From Pseudoscleropodium purum (taxonomy: Eukaryota; Streptophyta; Bryopsida; Hypnales; Brachytheciaceae), in the NCBI GenBank assembly GCA_963969395.1, contig OZ017797.1, positions 22,940,001 to 23,004,000 of the forward strand: a stretch of DNA of 64,000 nucleotides, read 5' to 3'. Shown here in pieces: positions 1 through 10,940 of the stretch (the first letter of the stretch is position 1; every line of letters begins with the position of its first letter). Both the position numbers and the translations under genes were made by a program. The notes under the pieces were generated by a model that had not been told where the DNA came from, made no database searches, and saw only the letters and a list, made by a program, of their open reading frames with translations.

Positions 1-159
1 CTTTCAAGAATTTAGGACATTGGAATGTTATTCTAATATTGTATGAAATTTGATTTGATTTGTTTTGAATTTGTTTCAAATTCTACTACATTCAATAAAA
101 GGTTTTTTTCTCTACAACTACTTGTACATGTAAACATCATGTTACGGACATGAGAAAAT

Positions 160-312
160 AGAAGAAGCTTCTCAAACCTTCTGGAAGCTCTTCAAGAAGT
201 TTTCTCTTCAATGGAAGTAGCTCAAGAAGCTCTAGAGTTTGTGGAAGCTTCTTAAGAAGCTTTCCAATAGGTAAAAGTAGCTTCCAAGCTTGTAGAAGCT
301 TGTAGAAGAAGC
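160..312. repeat. GAAGCTTC-rich degenerate simple repeat
   Basis: The stretch is built from repeated gaag/cttc words, for example cttctggaagctcttcaaga. Alternating GAA and TTC blocks resemble heat-shock-element modules (nTTCnnGAAn), but no gene is recognisable next to it, so a regulatory role is not supported. The 60-codon minus-strand reading frame through it (Leu/Lys/Glu rich) is a by-product of the repeat. Confidence 0.45.
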
Positions 313-581
313 TTAACATCCTTTAGTATAAGAAGTAATCGAGATTGAGAAGCTCTTCAATCTTGACAACTTCTTTCAACGTCCAATTCAAAGCACCTAA
401 CCTTTTCTCAAACTCTGAGTTAGTTTTGTATACTTTTATCATCTAAAATACATCTAAATCTTAGACAAACTCTTATCTCATATTTGTTGAAGAGTTTCTT
501 TTTCATTCTGTTCTAGTTTGTCCTTGACACATCCATATGAATTTAAAGTTCAAAGAAAATGATGAATGTTTGTCATTATAG

Positions 582-1330
582 TCATTCATCAATAGGATTT
601 TCAATAATCCGTTGTCTAAATAATTGTTGTTTAAGGATTTCTCCTTGATGTTTGGTATGGTCTCCCTCTCTATCTATAGGTAATCTCTTATTTCCAAATT
701 CAACTAGTAGATCTCTTTGTAAACCTACATTAGCCATATTAGACTCAGGTTGGTTCAACATCTCATAATATTTGTGTAACCAACAATAAGCTATTGTAAG
801 TCTACTATTTTGTTCATTCTTAAGTTGAAGTAGTTTAAAATCCTCCAACGATTTTTCAGTATGTCAAATATTCAATGAGAACTCTTCTGAAATTCATAGA
901 TTTGTCAAATTATTTTTTGTGCACATTATTGAGGGCCTTCTAATTCTTCATTAAGTAGGTGCAAATTGGATAAACAACATCTTCAATCTAAAAATGTTTG
1001 CATCTAACACCTCCAACTTGAATTATAGGTCTTTGTAAAATCTTTTTTTTGTCAAACTCTTGTACAAACTCAAAACTTTGATCTGGCCACCATCATGTAC
1101 TCTTCTAGGTTGGCTTGTGTACACATTCTATAAATCTTCTATGCATTACATACAACTTGTAATACACAGAAGTTGAATTTTTTCCTACTGAAAAAACTTG
1201 TAGCTACTTAAGTGACTCTTCTATTTGGATTCTCTACTAATGGTATATGTGTTTCATCAATTGCTCTGCAAATGTTGAACAAACCTGTTAGTTCTTCAAA
1301 ATTTGAGATGATGTCTTGAAACCATTGTTG
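582..1330 (-). pseudogene. Decayed PIF/Harbinger transposase (DDE nuclease) relic
   Basis: Read on the minus strand, the segment keeps the order of blocks seen in PIF/Harbinger nucleases. Near 1270-1215 there is an AIDETHIPL-like block, corresponding to the first catalytic aspartate region. Near 995-955 there is a DVVYPICTYLMKN block, matching the second aspartate region. Further on come a FDKSMN..RVLIEY block and the C-terminal tail with AYCWLHKYYEML (about 800-760). At least ten stop codons and frame changes interrupt it. The longest surviving piece is an 88-codon frame at 582-848. Family assignment rests on motif order recognised by eye. No terminal repeats were found, and it cannot encode an active enzyme. 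Confidence 0.6.
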
Positions 1331-1339
1331 GGTTATGAA

Positions 1340-2810
1340 GCCTTTGCTTTAGAAAAACTCAAGATTTTGGGTTATATGTAGAATCGGTCTAGGATATGTG
1401 GATGTAAACAATAAAAGGTGTATCATCTAAAGGTATAGTAAATGGAATGTTTATAATAAAAATCTCATATAGTATCAAATGTATAAATTTTCATACACAA
1501 AGGTTTAGGATTTTATATACAAAAGGTATAAAACTAAATATTCATACTCATATGATATATATATATCTTAAGTGTCTATATATTCGTATTTATCATATAT
1601 AAATATAAAGACCAATACATATATAATACATACAAAATATAAGTATTTATGTCCATATATATAATGTATAAATATCATATAAGTCGTACATAAATCATAT
1701 AATTTATTTATAAAACAACACTTTTGCAAAGACTTATTGAGTTTTGTTGTTATACTTCAAGTATGTGTTATAATCGCTCAAAAAATCTAAATACAAAATA
1801 ATTTATTATTTTGGAAAATTGAGAAAATATCATACAATTTCTCCAAAACTCAAATTCAAAGAAGTTACTGCCCATTAGTCCTAGAGTCTTGAAGTTTATA
1901 CTTTTCAAATCAAAGGTAATTCTTCATGTTTCTACTTCGAAGTTCATCCCGATCTCATACAAGCTCCAAACTCTTTGTGCTATATATTTTTAAAAAGCTA
2001 ACTTTATGATATATATATTCTAAAAATATCAATTCAAAAACATAAAAACTCTACTCTTAATGCTTTGCTTTAGTTGAAACTATTTCAAAGCTTTAGACTC
2101 AATAACTAATCTACACCCTCTTCACTTATACACTCATAACCTTCTCAAAAAAATTCCAAATAAATAGTATTATATTTCTTTAAAAAGTTAGTAACATTTT
2201 ACATAATTTATCTAAAATAAAAAATAGAAACATCCTAACCAAACTTCTACAAGCACTTGAAATTTTGGCCTACAATCTTAGAAAGCAGTAGATCCTCTTT
2301 CCTTCTATTACTCATAACATTCACATTCAAGCTTCAAATAAAACAAGTCATGATTTTTTAAAATTATAATAACATAATAAATATTTTTTTCAAATTTTAT
2401 TCACAAATTCACAATATACACTGAAATGTTATTTTTCAAAAACTCGATATTTTCTAAAACTAAGAATGAAATAGGAGGAAGAAGACCTCGACTCCTTACT
2501 CTACTCCAAATGATACATCAGCCCATATTTAGACCACATGGATATCTAAAATTCCATTAGCTATCCCCTTTGATTTTCTTTAATCTTTATCTATCCTTCT
2601 AACTAGTCATCAAAGTACTTAAGTTAATCAAAAAGGTAAACTATCTTATTTCTTTCTCCTTCTATTCTAAACATATCAAATGATCTTTGAAAAAATCTTC
2701 AAATTACAAAACTAAATAACTAAGATCAAACATATATTTACTAGAGGTAAAAAATAGAATTCTAAGAGAAACATCATTCCATTTGCAAAAACTTAAGGAT
2801 GCATTTAACA
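1340..2810. other. AT-rich intergenic DNA, nothing recognised
   Basis: Very AT-rich sequence with tata/atat runs around 1550-1700. No reading frame, RNA gene or bounded repeat could be supported on either strand. Confidence 0.5.
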
Positions 2811-3075
2811 GTGGTTGTGACATAATCTACATGGTCTACTTTTATAAAAGGATTAACTGTACCTTCTAAACAACGTTGACGGCCATGATTTCTTTTAATA
2901 AGTCAATTTGTACAATAGTATTAGTCATCATTCAAGCTTTCAAAGCATCTTTCAAACATTATTTTCTTGATTCAAGTTCAAGACACTCAATTTATAACAA
3001 AATCACTAATATTCAAGCATTGTATTATAAATTCCCGTGTCATCGTTGCTCTACATTGTTGTATAGAGAGCATTT
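2811..3075 (-). pseudogene. Relic of an unidentified dispersed coding sequence (copy 1)
   Basis: Read on the minus strand, this stretch is a diverged copy of 5165-5440. Shared elements include a block encoding roughly RCLEGTVN against RWLEGPVN, followed by VDYV/VDYF and a KFLQMEW/KFLKMEW block. In this copy the frame is broken. I do not recognise the protein family; a lost transposon gene is one possibility. Confidence 0.4.
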
Positions 3076-3180
3076 CCCTTAAGAAATCATGGAGATTCTA
3101 GCTACAACTAAAAATGGCTTAGGAATAAAGAAAGTTGTAAAATGATAAAAATAAGTAAAATTGTCACTCGTAGATTCACC

Positions 3181-3188
3181 CTATTAAC
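3181..3188. repeat. Left 8-bp target-site duplication of hAT-type MITE
   Basis: ctattaac, repeated exactly at 3470-3477 on the other side of the element. Confidence 0.85.
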
Positions 3189-3469
3189 CAGGGTTGACGA
3201 ATCTCAACGTCCACCCCAAAATAATGTCCGTTTTCCGGACGTACGGACGTACGGACGCTAGCGAACACAACGTCCCTCCCACCGTCGGAAGGCGGACGGG
3301 CAGGGTGGGGCGGACGGCCCGAGGCGGACGTCCAAATCCTGCGAACCGCATCAGTCCGCGTGTCGATCGGATGGTCGTAACTGGGCAGATGGACGGACGA
3401 ACAAGCAGACGGGAATGTCAACGAACGCTGCGGACACAGCGTCCGCGTCCGGACGTCGTGTCAACCCTG
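3189..3469. mobile_element. hAT-type MITE, 281 bp, GC-rich
   Basis: The element has perfect 10-bp terminal inverted repeats, cagggttgac at 3189-3198 and gtcaaccctg at 3460-3469, and is flanked by an exact 8-bp direct repeat (ctattaac). An 8-bp duplication and a CAGGG terminus are the known signature of the hAT superfamily. The interior is far more GC-rich than the surroundings and is packed with CGGACG/CGTCCG words (about eight copies), which look like subterminal binding repeats for a transposase. It has no transposase of its own. The 81- and 106-codon reading frames on both strands across it are by-products of its composition. Confidence 0.88.
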
Positions 3470-3477
3470 CTATTAAC
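3470..3477. repeat. Right 8-bp target-site duplication of hAT-type MITE
   Basis: ctattaac, identical to 3181-3188. Confidence 0.85.
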
Positions 3478-4090
3478 AACCAACAAAATAATAAAAAAAA
3501 ACAAATATGAGTGAACTCGTCACAACAAATTTACCAATTAAATTAATATGATTCAAAAACTGAAAGTTGTAGTCTTGTCAAATATTTAATCATGAACATC
3601 AAATCTCTTAAATTGCCATCAAACTACTATCAATTGACTTATCCCATATTGGCTCTACATGAATATAATAGTTAAAATATATTATAAAATCCCATGACTT
3701 TGGCCGAATAAACTAGATGTCCAAACTATAAGTTAACCATCCGAAAATTGGCTTCTAAACTTCAAACCTACAATTACCAACAATTATGCCTCATCAATGG
3801 GAACGATATAAAAATCTAACCATGTGAATGATCAATTCTACTTTGTCACCACAAACACAAAACGAAGCTATTATTAGATATACTCATAGCCTGTAACAAT
3901 GTTTACAAAGCAAAAATAAAAACAACAAGCCTACAAAACTGACTAAGAATAACAATAAGAAGACAATGAGCCTCCAAATCAAGATAAGAATAAAAAGTCA
4001 CAAGGCACAACATGCGAATCTTCAATCTTAATGTTTTCAAAATCTTCTAAATTTCTTCTAAATTCTTCTTCATTTCTTCTTCAACTCTTC
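3478..4090. other. Intergenic DNA, nothing recognised
   Basis: AT-rich sequence without a supportable gene or bounded repeat. Confidence 0.45.
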
Positions 4091-4094
4091 TAAA

Positions 4095-4330
4095 TTCCAA
4101 ACACCAACTCCAAATTTCAAATACTAACTCTAAATTCTAAACACTAATTCCAAACTTCGAACACTAACTTCAAACACTAATTCCAAGTACTAATTCCAAA
4201 TACTAATTCCAAATACTAATTTCAAATACTAATTCCAAACACTAACTCCAAATACTAACTCCAAATACTAACTCCAAATACTAACTCCAAATACTAACTC
4301 CAAATACTAACTCCAAACTCTAAACACCAA
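4095..4330. repeat. 13-bp minisatellite (AACTCCAAATACT)n
   Basis: About 18 tandem units of a 13-bp word. The most regular run, near 4250-4320, repeats aactccaaatact exactly. Units to the left carry substitutions (aattccaaatact, aacttcaaacact). It is non-coding. Confidence 0.85.
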
Positions 4331-4335
4331 CTTTT

Positions 4336-5160
4336 ACTTCATTATTGAACTTGAAATTTGTGTAGTCATTTTGTCTAGAGTCTAAATAAGATGAATGATG
4401 GCTTTTTGAAAAGTCATTATAATTTTTTACTTCTCCTCCAAATTTCAGCTCATTTTAAAACTTTGTTCAATTTTTATGGCCCCCTAAAGTTTTGATCTTA
4501 AAAAATAAAGGTTAGCAAACCCTTCTTTGCTTCGTTACACACAACTCATTCATAAAAACTCTAAATATAATGAATGATATTTTCAAAAATTCATTGCAAT
4601 CAAAAAACTTATTCATCTTTTATAACCGATTGAAGTCTTAATTCTTTTATATAGAAGGCAATAGATTTCCTTTTACTCAAACTAGTACAACTTTTGATTC
4701 ACAATTTCATATAAAAAAAGTCAAAAAAATTTGAAAACTTTACACAAAGATACATAACTTTTTAAATTTCATTTCTAAATTCACAACATACAACACATAG
4801 TGACCACTTAAACTTTCAAGCCTTTCTTACAATAACGAAAGAAACGATAAATAATGCCTCATTTTTCTTTCACCTTATCTTCTACTTAAACCACACAAAT
4901 GAAATAGATTTTAATTCATATCTTAATTATGTGGCTCAGTAACCTCCATTGGTCATAAATATTGACCATAAAATTAAGTTTATATTTCTAGATAGAAAAT
5001 AAATCATCCCAAAGTTAATAAAAGACAAATAATTTGAATATTTTCTTCGTATTACTTCACAAATACAAATTTTTTTTAGAAAAACACTCAGAGTATGGAA
5101 TGAAGAACTATAAACTAACATATGACTAATAAAAGTAAAAAAGACTAAAATTTCAATTGA
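4336..5160. other. AT-rich intergenic DNA, nothing recognised
   Basis: No gene or bounded repeat supported. The 61-codon minus-strand frame at 4936-5121 has the Phe/Ile/Tyr-rich composition expected of AT-rich noise. Confidence 0.45.
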
Positions 5161-5164
5161 AATA

Positions 5165-5440
5165 TCACTCCATCTTCAAGAATTTGACAATGCGTGTGTC
5201 GGTACCAATGAAATAATCAACACAATTCGCCTTAATTAAAGAATTGACTGGCCCCTCTAACCACCGTTGATGACCACAATTCCTCTTGATAAATCTAACC
5301 ATGCAATAATACAAATTATGGTTTAAACCTTCAAAATCCCCTTCGAATGTCACTTCACGACTGTCGAGTTCAACATATTCAACTTGCAATAAGATCACCA
5401 ATACTCAAGCGTTACATTGAAGATTTCCGTGCCATCATTC
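5165..5440 (-). pseudogene. Relic of an unidentified dispersed coding sequence (copy 2)
   Basis: A minus-strand frame of 78 codons (5165-5401) has mixed, protein-like composition, for example CMVRFIKRNCGHQRWLEGPV. It is paralogous to the broken copy at 2811-3075. Similarity continues upstream of the frame, past 5401 toward 5440, where the frame is interrupted. The two copies sit in the same orientation 2.3 kb apart. I do not recognise the protein. Confidence 0.4.
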
Positions 5441-6719
5441 TTCCATGCAAGATTGTTTTGATGGTCGAGATGGTTGAACTTCATCTTGTAAATGTCCAAG
5501 CGACAATGCAAAATCTAATGATTGTTGATATTGATCTGATAGTTCTAATAAAAAAAATTCAAATTCTCACTTCAATTGAGATTCTTCATATTGAGACTAA
5601 AAAAAACCTCTAGTCAAACATAGTAATTTAAATGAAAAATAAAAAAATAACATTAAGATGATGAAACTATCAAGCAAATTTTTTTCTTTATAGTTGCTTA
5701 TAGAGGCAAAGAGAAGGCATTACCATAAAACTATTTCAAATGACGTCATTTTTTTAGTATATTATAATATTGAAATTCATTTAAATAATAGAAAAAAACA
5801 TATATTTTTACATATTTTCTGCAATTGCAGTATAACAACGTAAGGCTGCTGTAGTTAGGTTTTTGGAATCCCTATTCCAAACGCTACCAAGTTCGAACAC
5901 CAGGGAAAGATCTATGTAAGGTTAGTGTAGTGTGTTCAAATGTCACTTTATACTTAAATTTTGAAGATAGAATAAAAATTCCTTTTTATTTCCACTAAAT
6001 AGCCCAAGAAACACTCAACAGTCCATTATAAGATAAAAGACTCAGCATGCATATTCTTGTCATGTCTAGTGTACTACTGGCTCGTGACAATAGTTCTGGG
6101 ACAATAGTTCAATGTAGATTGACTTGTGTATGAATGCAGTGCAGGACTTAGACTTTAGTACAGCCCACTATAGTACTTTGAAAATAGTATAAATATATGT
6201 ATTCAATATTTTAAAACAAAGTAGAATTAAAGGTTTGGAAAGGCTTACAATAAGTCACCCCAAGGCTCTAGGACAATATGGCCAATATCAAGGGTTAGTA
6301 CGACCTACAACCCCAAAATCACAATAAGTCAAGCAAGATACTTATTGTTTTACTAATAACTCACTAGTAACCTCACCTTTACTCCACCAATGAACCTAAA
6401 TACTCTCTTCCCTTAATATTATCTCTTTTATTGGACAATAGGTCTACCATGCATGAGAAGTCTCTTTCCTTTCTAACCTTCTTTTTAAAATACTTAAATA
6501 AGTCCCTATTACTCCCACCTATAATCTAGACTTATAACCAAATCCTAAGTTACCCTAATCTAAACCCTAAGACTCTAAACCTTACTAGGAAGACAATATG
6601 GTCTTTTGATTATTCAATTATAACTTAATTATTTAAAAGATTAAAATAATTTTCCTAAATTCCAATTCTTTAAATTACCAAAATTTAAGTTAAGTTTTAA
6701 ATGTAAATTCAATTTCTTA
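5441..6719. other. Intergenic DNA, nothing recognised
   Basis: AT-rich sequence without recognisable genes or terminal repeats. Confidence 0.4.
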
Positions 6720-7600
6720 AATTGAAACTTAAATCATTTACAAACGACAATAGGTTCCTTTTTAAATTTATATCAATTGGGTATTTTTGAAAATTAATAA
6801 CTTTTTACTGTAGATTTTGATTATTGTAATTTCAAAATCAATAGATAAAATATTCTATAATCTATGATAAATAATCAAAACTTAACTAGATATTTTGTAA
6901 TATGAATTTAAAGTATAAGGGCAAATATCCTCAATTTATCACTGAATCCCTAATTGTGTAACAATGACTTTTCACTGTAAGAATTGGTCATATTTGAAAA
7001 TTGATAACTTGTAATGAACCCAATAATTTCAATAATTTTAAGTTCCAGCAGCCTATATATTCTATATTTTATTATATAGAATCAAATTTTAATAAATTGA
7101 ATTATTATAAAAATTCAAAATGCGAACTAAAACTCCTAAATTTACAGCTAAATCTCTAATTTAAATTTGAAACAAGAGGTCATTAGCTATAAAAATTGGG
7201 CAAATTCAGAAATCAATCCCTTTGACACATGATGTACAAAATCAATAAACTAAAGTCCATTAAGAACCTTATTCTATAATGTGTCACCAGATTTCAATAA
7301 CTAATAAAAAAAAATTTATATTAATAACTTCAAATCATGAAGATCAAAATCTTAAAGTACACAGCACCCAACATCTTTCAATTATGTGACAATAAGTCCT
7401 CTGGTTGTAAAACTTAGTCAAATATTAAAATGCATAACTTTTACATACAATGACTAAATTCAGTATTCTAAACACGATTAGAGAATCTTTACTATAATGA
7501 ATCACCAAACATCATAATTTAATTAAATAAACAGAAATAATAATTTTAAAAACACAAGACGAAATGCCTGATTTGTGCACCCTCCCAGCACTTTCAATTA
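6720..7600. repeat. Degenerate tandem repeat, about 210-bp period, four units
   Basis: A recurring block of the type attgg(g/t)..ttgaaaat..ataac appears at about 6776, 6983, 7195 and 7413, spaced 207, 212 and 218 bp. Each unit also has a preceding caata(a/g)g..cct or caatgac..ttc word and a following stretch that resembles its neighbours. Divergence is high, so the array is old. Confidence 0.45.
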
Positions 7601-8110
7601 CATCGGCAAAATAGCAGCATTGAAACAGCACATCAACAATTGATCACACCGCACTCTTGACAAATTCAGCACAATTCGAGAGCAAACAACAATTTTTATT
7701 TTTATTTTTTTATTAAGCATTAAGATTTACAGCACAATTTCAGCGCACCAAGAAATACACAACACAGGAGAACGAACAAAAACGCAAGAGAGAAGAAATT
7801 GCAAGGAACAACAAAAATATAGGTTGAATTCGAGGGTGATCAGAAAAACTGTGAAACGCTTCACGGCCGGCGCGACTTTTCTGTGCACCTCTTGAAACCC
7901 TAGGTTCCTTGTCTTTTCCGTTTCCCTGTCTTTTTCCTTATCTTTCTCCTTTTTCTTTAATTTTTATCTTTTTCTTTCTAGAACTTTTACTTTTACTTTG
8001 CCTTTTTGCCCTTTTCCAGTAATTTGTAGCTACTTACTAAAATATCTTTGTACTTTTTGGAACTTTTAATGTACTTTGGACTACTTTAACACTAAATACT
8101 CAATATATAT
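7601..8110. other. GC-richer patch of unknown nature
   Basis: Between AT-rich flanks, 7610-7930 is richer in C and G (for example cacggccggcgcgacttttc) and is followed by a long pyrimidine-rich run. It could be an old LTR, a decayed 5' exon on the minus strand or a promoter remnant. No reading frame, terminal repeat or splice pattern decides between these. Confidence 0.25.
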
Positions 8111-10080
8111 ATAAATAATATAGGAAATGTCATAGAAAATCGAAAAAGTTCTATAAAAAGCTTAAAAGCTAGACTACAGCTGCTTTAGTAGTCGAGAAGG
8201 TTTGGCTTTATCTTGTGAACGCTCATATGGAGGCATAAGAATTAGTAACAAAAGAGGTTGATCCAACAGCTAAGACAAAAAACTCAAATTTTTGTTTGGA
8301 TTGAAGCTCTTTATCTTAAAACTCAAAAAAAACCCTTCAATTCAACATTCTACATCCCAATTAAAAAAATAAAAAAAAACATCAAATTGATGAAGTTTTA
8401 GAGTGATTTTCTGGACGAAAGCACACTAATAGGAGCCATTGGTAGACATTAGTGGATTGCTTACGGAGGTTCTTAATGGAATATTCTATTGAAAATTATT
8501 TCTTATTCATCTAAAATAGTCTTTAATTGAATGAATTAGTGACTTCTTGTGGATGACTTAAGGAATGTTTATAACTACATTTTGGTCCTTTTTGTATTTA
8601 GAAATTTATCATAATTAATTTTTTTATATTATATCAAGTAAATATAACTAAAAAACAATGTACTACAATTATTTTTCATATTTCAAATCATATTCAATAG
8701 TTACAATGAAGATTATTTAGAAAAGCACTAATTACGGCCAAGTTGACTCGTTTTAGCATGCTTTCACCCTCTTCCTCTTTTATGGTAAGAAGGAGTTACT
8801 TTAAAACCTCTTCAAGTAATGTCATCTTTGCGTTCTTTTATTCTAATAAAAAATTGACTAAATATTTGCAATGTGACACCGCTCCCTACTAAGAATACTA
8901 ATATAGTGGCTAAATAATTAGTTTTTGTATATAAGTATGTTATAAATATTGTCAATATACTTTCTAATGGTTGAAGCTCAAATTTTAAAATGATTAACCA
9001 TGTGCTTCAAACTATGATCATATACAAATCTATAAATTATATATACTATTATTTTTTTTATTTCCATCAGTAGCTTCACTTGATTCACCCATTTACTTCT
9101 CAAAAAAGGAATCAACATATTTAACAACTATCAAATGTATTACAACTCATTCTATAGAACTTATTATAATGCATCTCATTACTTGATCTTTACACTACCT
9201 TTTTTACGTAGTTCCAATGTGTTGCTTGCGTAGGCTCTATTCAAAAGAGGTGAATAGGATTTGGTTTTTTTCTTGTGCCAAGCAAAAACAACAATGCAGA
9301 AAAAATGAAAGTCTATTAATATCCTACTATCCAAATTGAAAACTTTATGGGCCTTTGATTTGTAAGTGAAATTTTTTTTTATTGTCATAAAAAGCATCAT
9401 CCATATGAGCATAACTTGAGTGCAAAAAGAAGGCTCCATATCCACTTACAAAACTCCTCCTAATTGTTTCAAAAAATAAAATAAAAGTCTCAAACCCTAA
9501 AAAAAGATAATTTTAAAAACTTGACTTTAGATTGAAAATGTAAGTAAAAAAAATCACATAAAATTCCCCCCCAACTTTCACTACCGTTTACAAAAAGAAT
9601 AATGCAAAAAAACAAATACATATATGAAGATAATAACTCTCAAAGTTGAAGCTTTTCCAAACCACAATCGCATTGAGAATGCTTTCACTATGTAAAAATG
9701 TATAATTATATGTCAAATCGAAGGGACTTTTTAAAGTACCAAGAAACAGTTGTAATAACATTCCTTTTGATACTCATTTTTTTACTTCTATTAAAAATTT
9801 ATTTGATCATAATTTTTTATTTTCATATAAAAAAATATTATGAAACTTATTTTATGTGTTAGAAGTTATTAAAATAAAAATGAAGTTTGTTTTATCTTTC
9901 TTTTAAATTTTAATTGATTTTAATTCCATATATAAATGTGGATAGAGTTATGAAAAAAAAAAAAATTAACTAATGGATGAAATGTGATTCATGTGGCTTG
10001 TTTGGAGAAATCAAATTGCTTAGGTAGAGGAAATGGTAGATGAGGTAGAAGAGTCTTCTTCTTCCTCTTTATAGTTTGCT
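8111..10080. other. AT-rich intergenic DNA, nothing recognised
   Basis: Only simple AT-rich sequence seen. The 88-codon minus-strand frame at 9179-9445 shows no recognisable domain. Confidence 0.4.
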
Positions 10081-10084
10081 TAGG

Positions 10085-10935
10085 AGAGTTGGGAGTTGGG
10101 AGAGATATAGCATATTGAGTTTTATAAATTTTGTAATAATGTTCAGAGATTATGTTTTTCTTCTTCTTATAATTTCAAAACCCTATCACTTACTTTATTT
10201 AGAGTTTTTATGTGAAATTTATGTTTGAGAGAGTGAAAAAAAAAATTTTGTTATAAAGTTTGAGGACAGAATCTTTAAGAGCAGAATTTTGAGAGACTAT
10301 AAGTTATGGACAATACTTTTATTTTAATTGAGTTTTGAAGAAATTGTAGATACTTCTGTTAACTTTTCAAAAAGTCATTACACACTTGATTTAGAATTGT
10401 AAAGTAAAAGTTATGTACTTAAAAATAAAATAGTGATGAGCTACTTTTGAATTGAAAACAGAGAACTTAGATTGCCTATAAGATATGAATAATACTTTTG
10501 TTTTAATTGAAATTTAGAGTATCTATAAATATTTATGTTAGCTTTTCAAAAAGCTATCACACACTTCATTTGGAGTTGTATAGTAAAAGATTTGATATTA
10601 AAAGTATGAGGATGTAAAATTGCTGTTGAAATAGAGAGTATCAACTTTAGCATATTATAAAACATGAAAAATATCTTATTTTAAATTGAAATTTGTAGAA
10701 ATTATAGATATTTGTATAAGCTTTTCAAAAAATTATTATACTTTTAGTTTGAAGTTATATAGTGAGAGATATGGATTTGAAAGTGAAGTAGTGTCAAGTT
10801 GCCTTTGATTTGAGAAGAAAAAATTTTGAACGGCTATGGAAGATAAAAAATATCTTCTTTTGACTTCAATTTTGAAGAGGTTGTAGATATCTGTGTTAGC
10901 TTTTCAAAAAACTATTACACTCTTCATTTGAAGTT
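10085..10935. repeat. 179-bp satellite-like tandem array, 4-5 units
   Basis: The anchor (g/a)cttttcaaaaa occurs at 10362, 10541, 10720 and 10899, an exact spacing of 179 bp three times in a row. Around each anchor the units share attttaattgaa..ttgtagata before it and attacac..cttcatttgaagtt-like sequence after it. A fifth, more diverged unit lies upstream near 10170, offset by about 13 bp next to a poly-A run. A period near 180 bp is typical of plant nucleosome-length satellites. Here it is a short isolated block. Confidence 0.75.
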
Positions 10936-10940
10936 TTAAA

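Noticed and set aside
3176..3514. Overlapping 81- and 106-codon frames on both strands
   Set aside because: They lie within and across the hAT MITE; open frames on both strands and Arg/Gly-rich translation follow from its GC-rich repeats.
4095..4330. Tandem repeats as a CRISPR array
   Set aside because: Units are directly adjacent without spacers and the window is eukaryotic.
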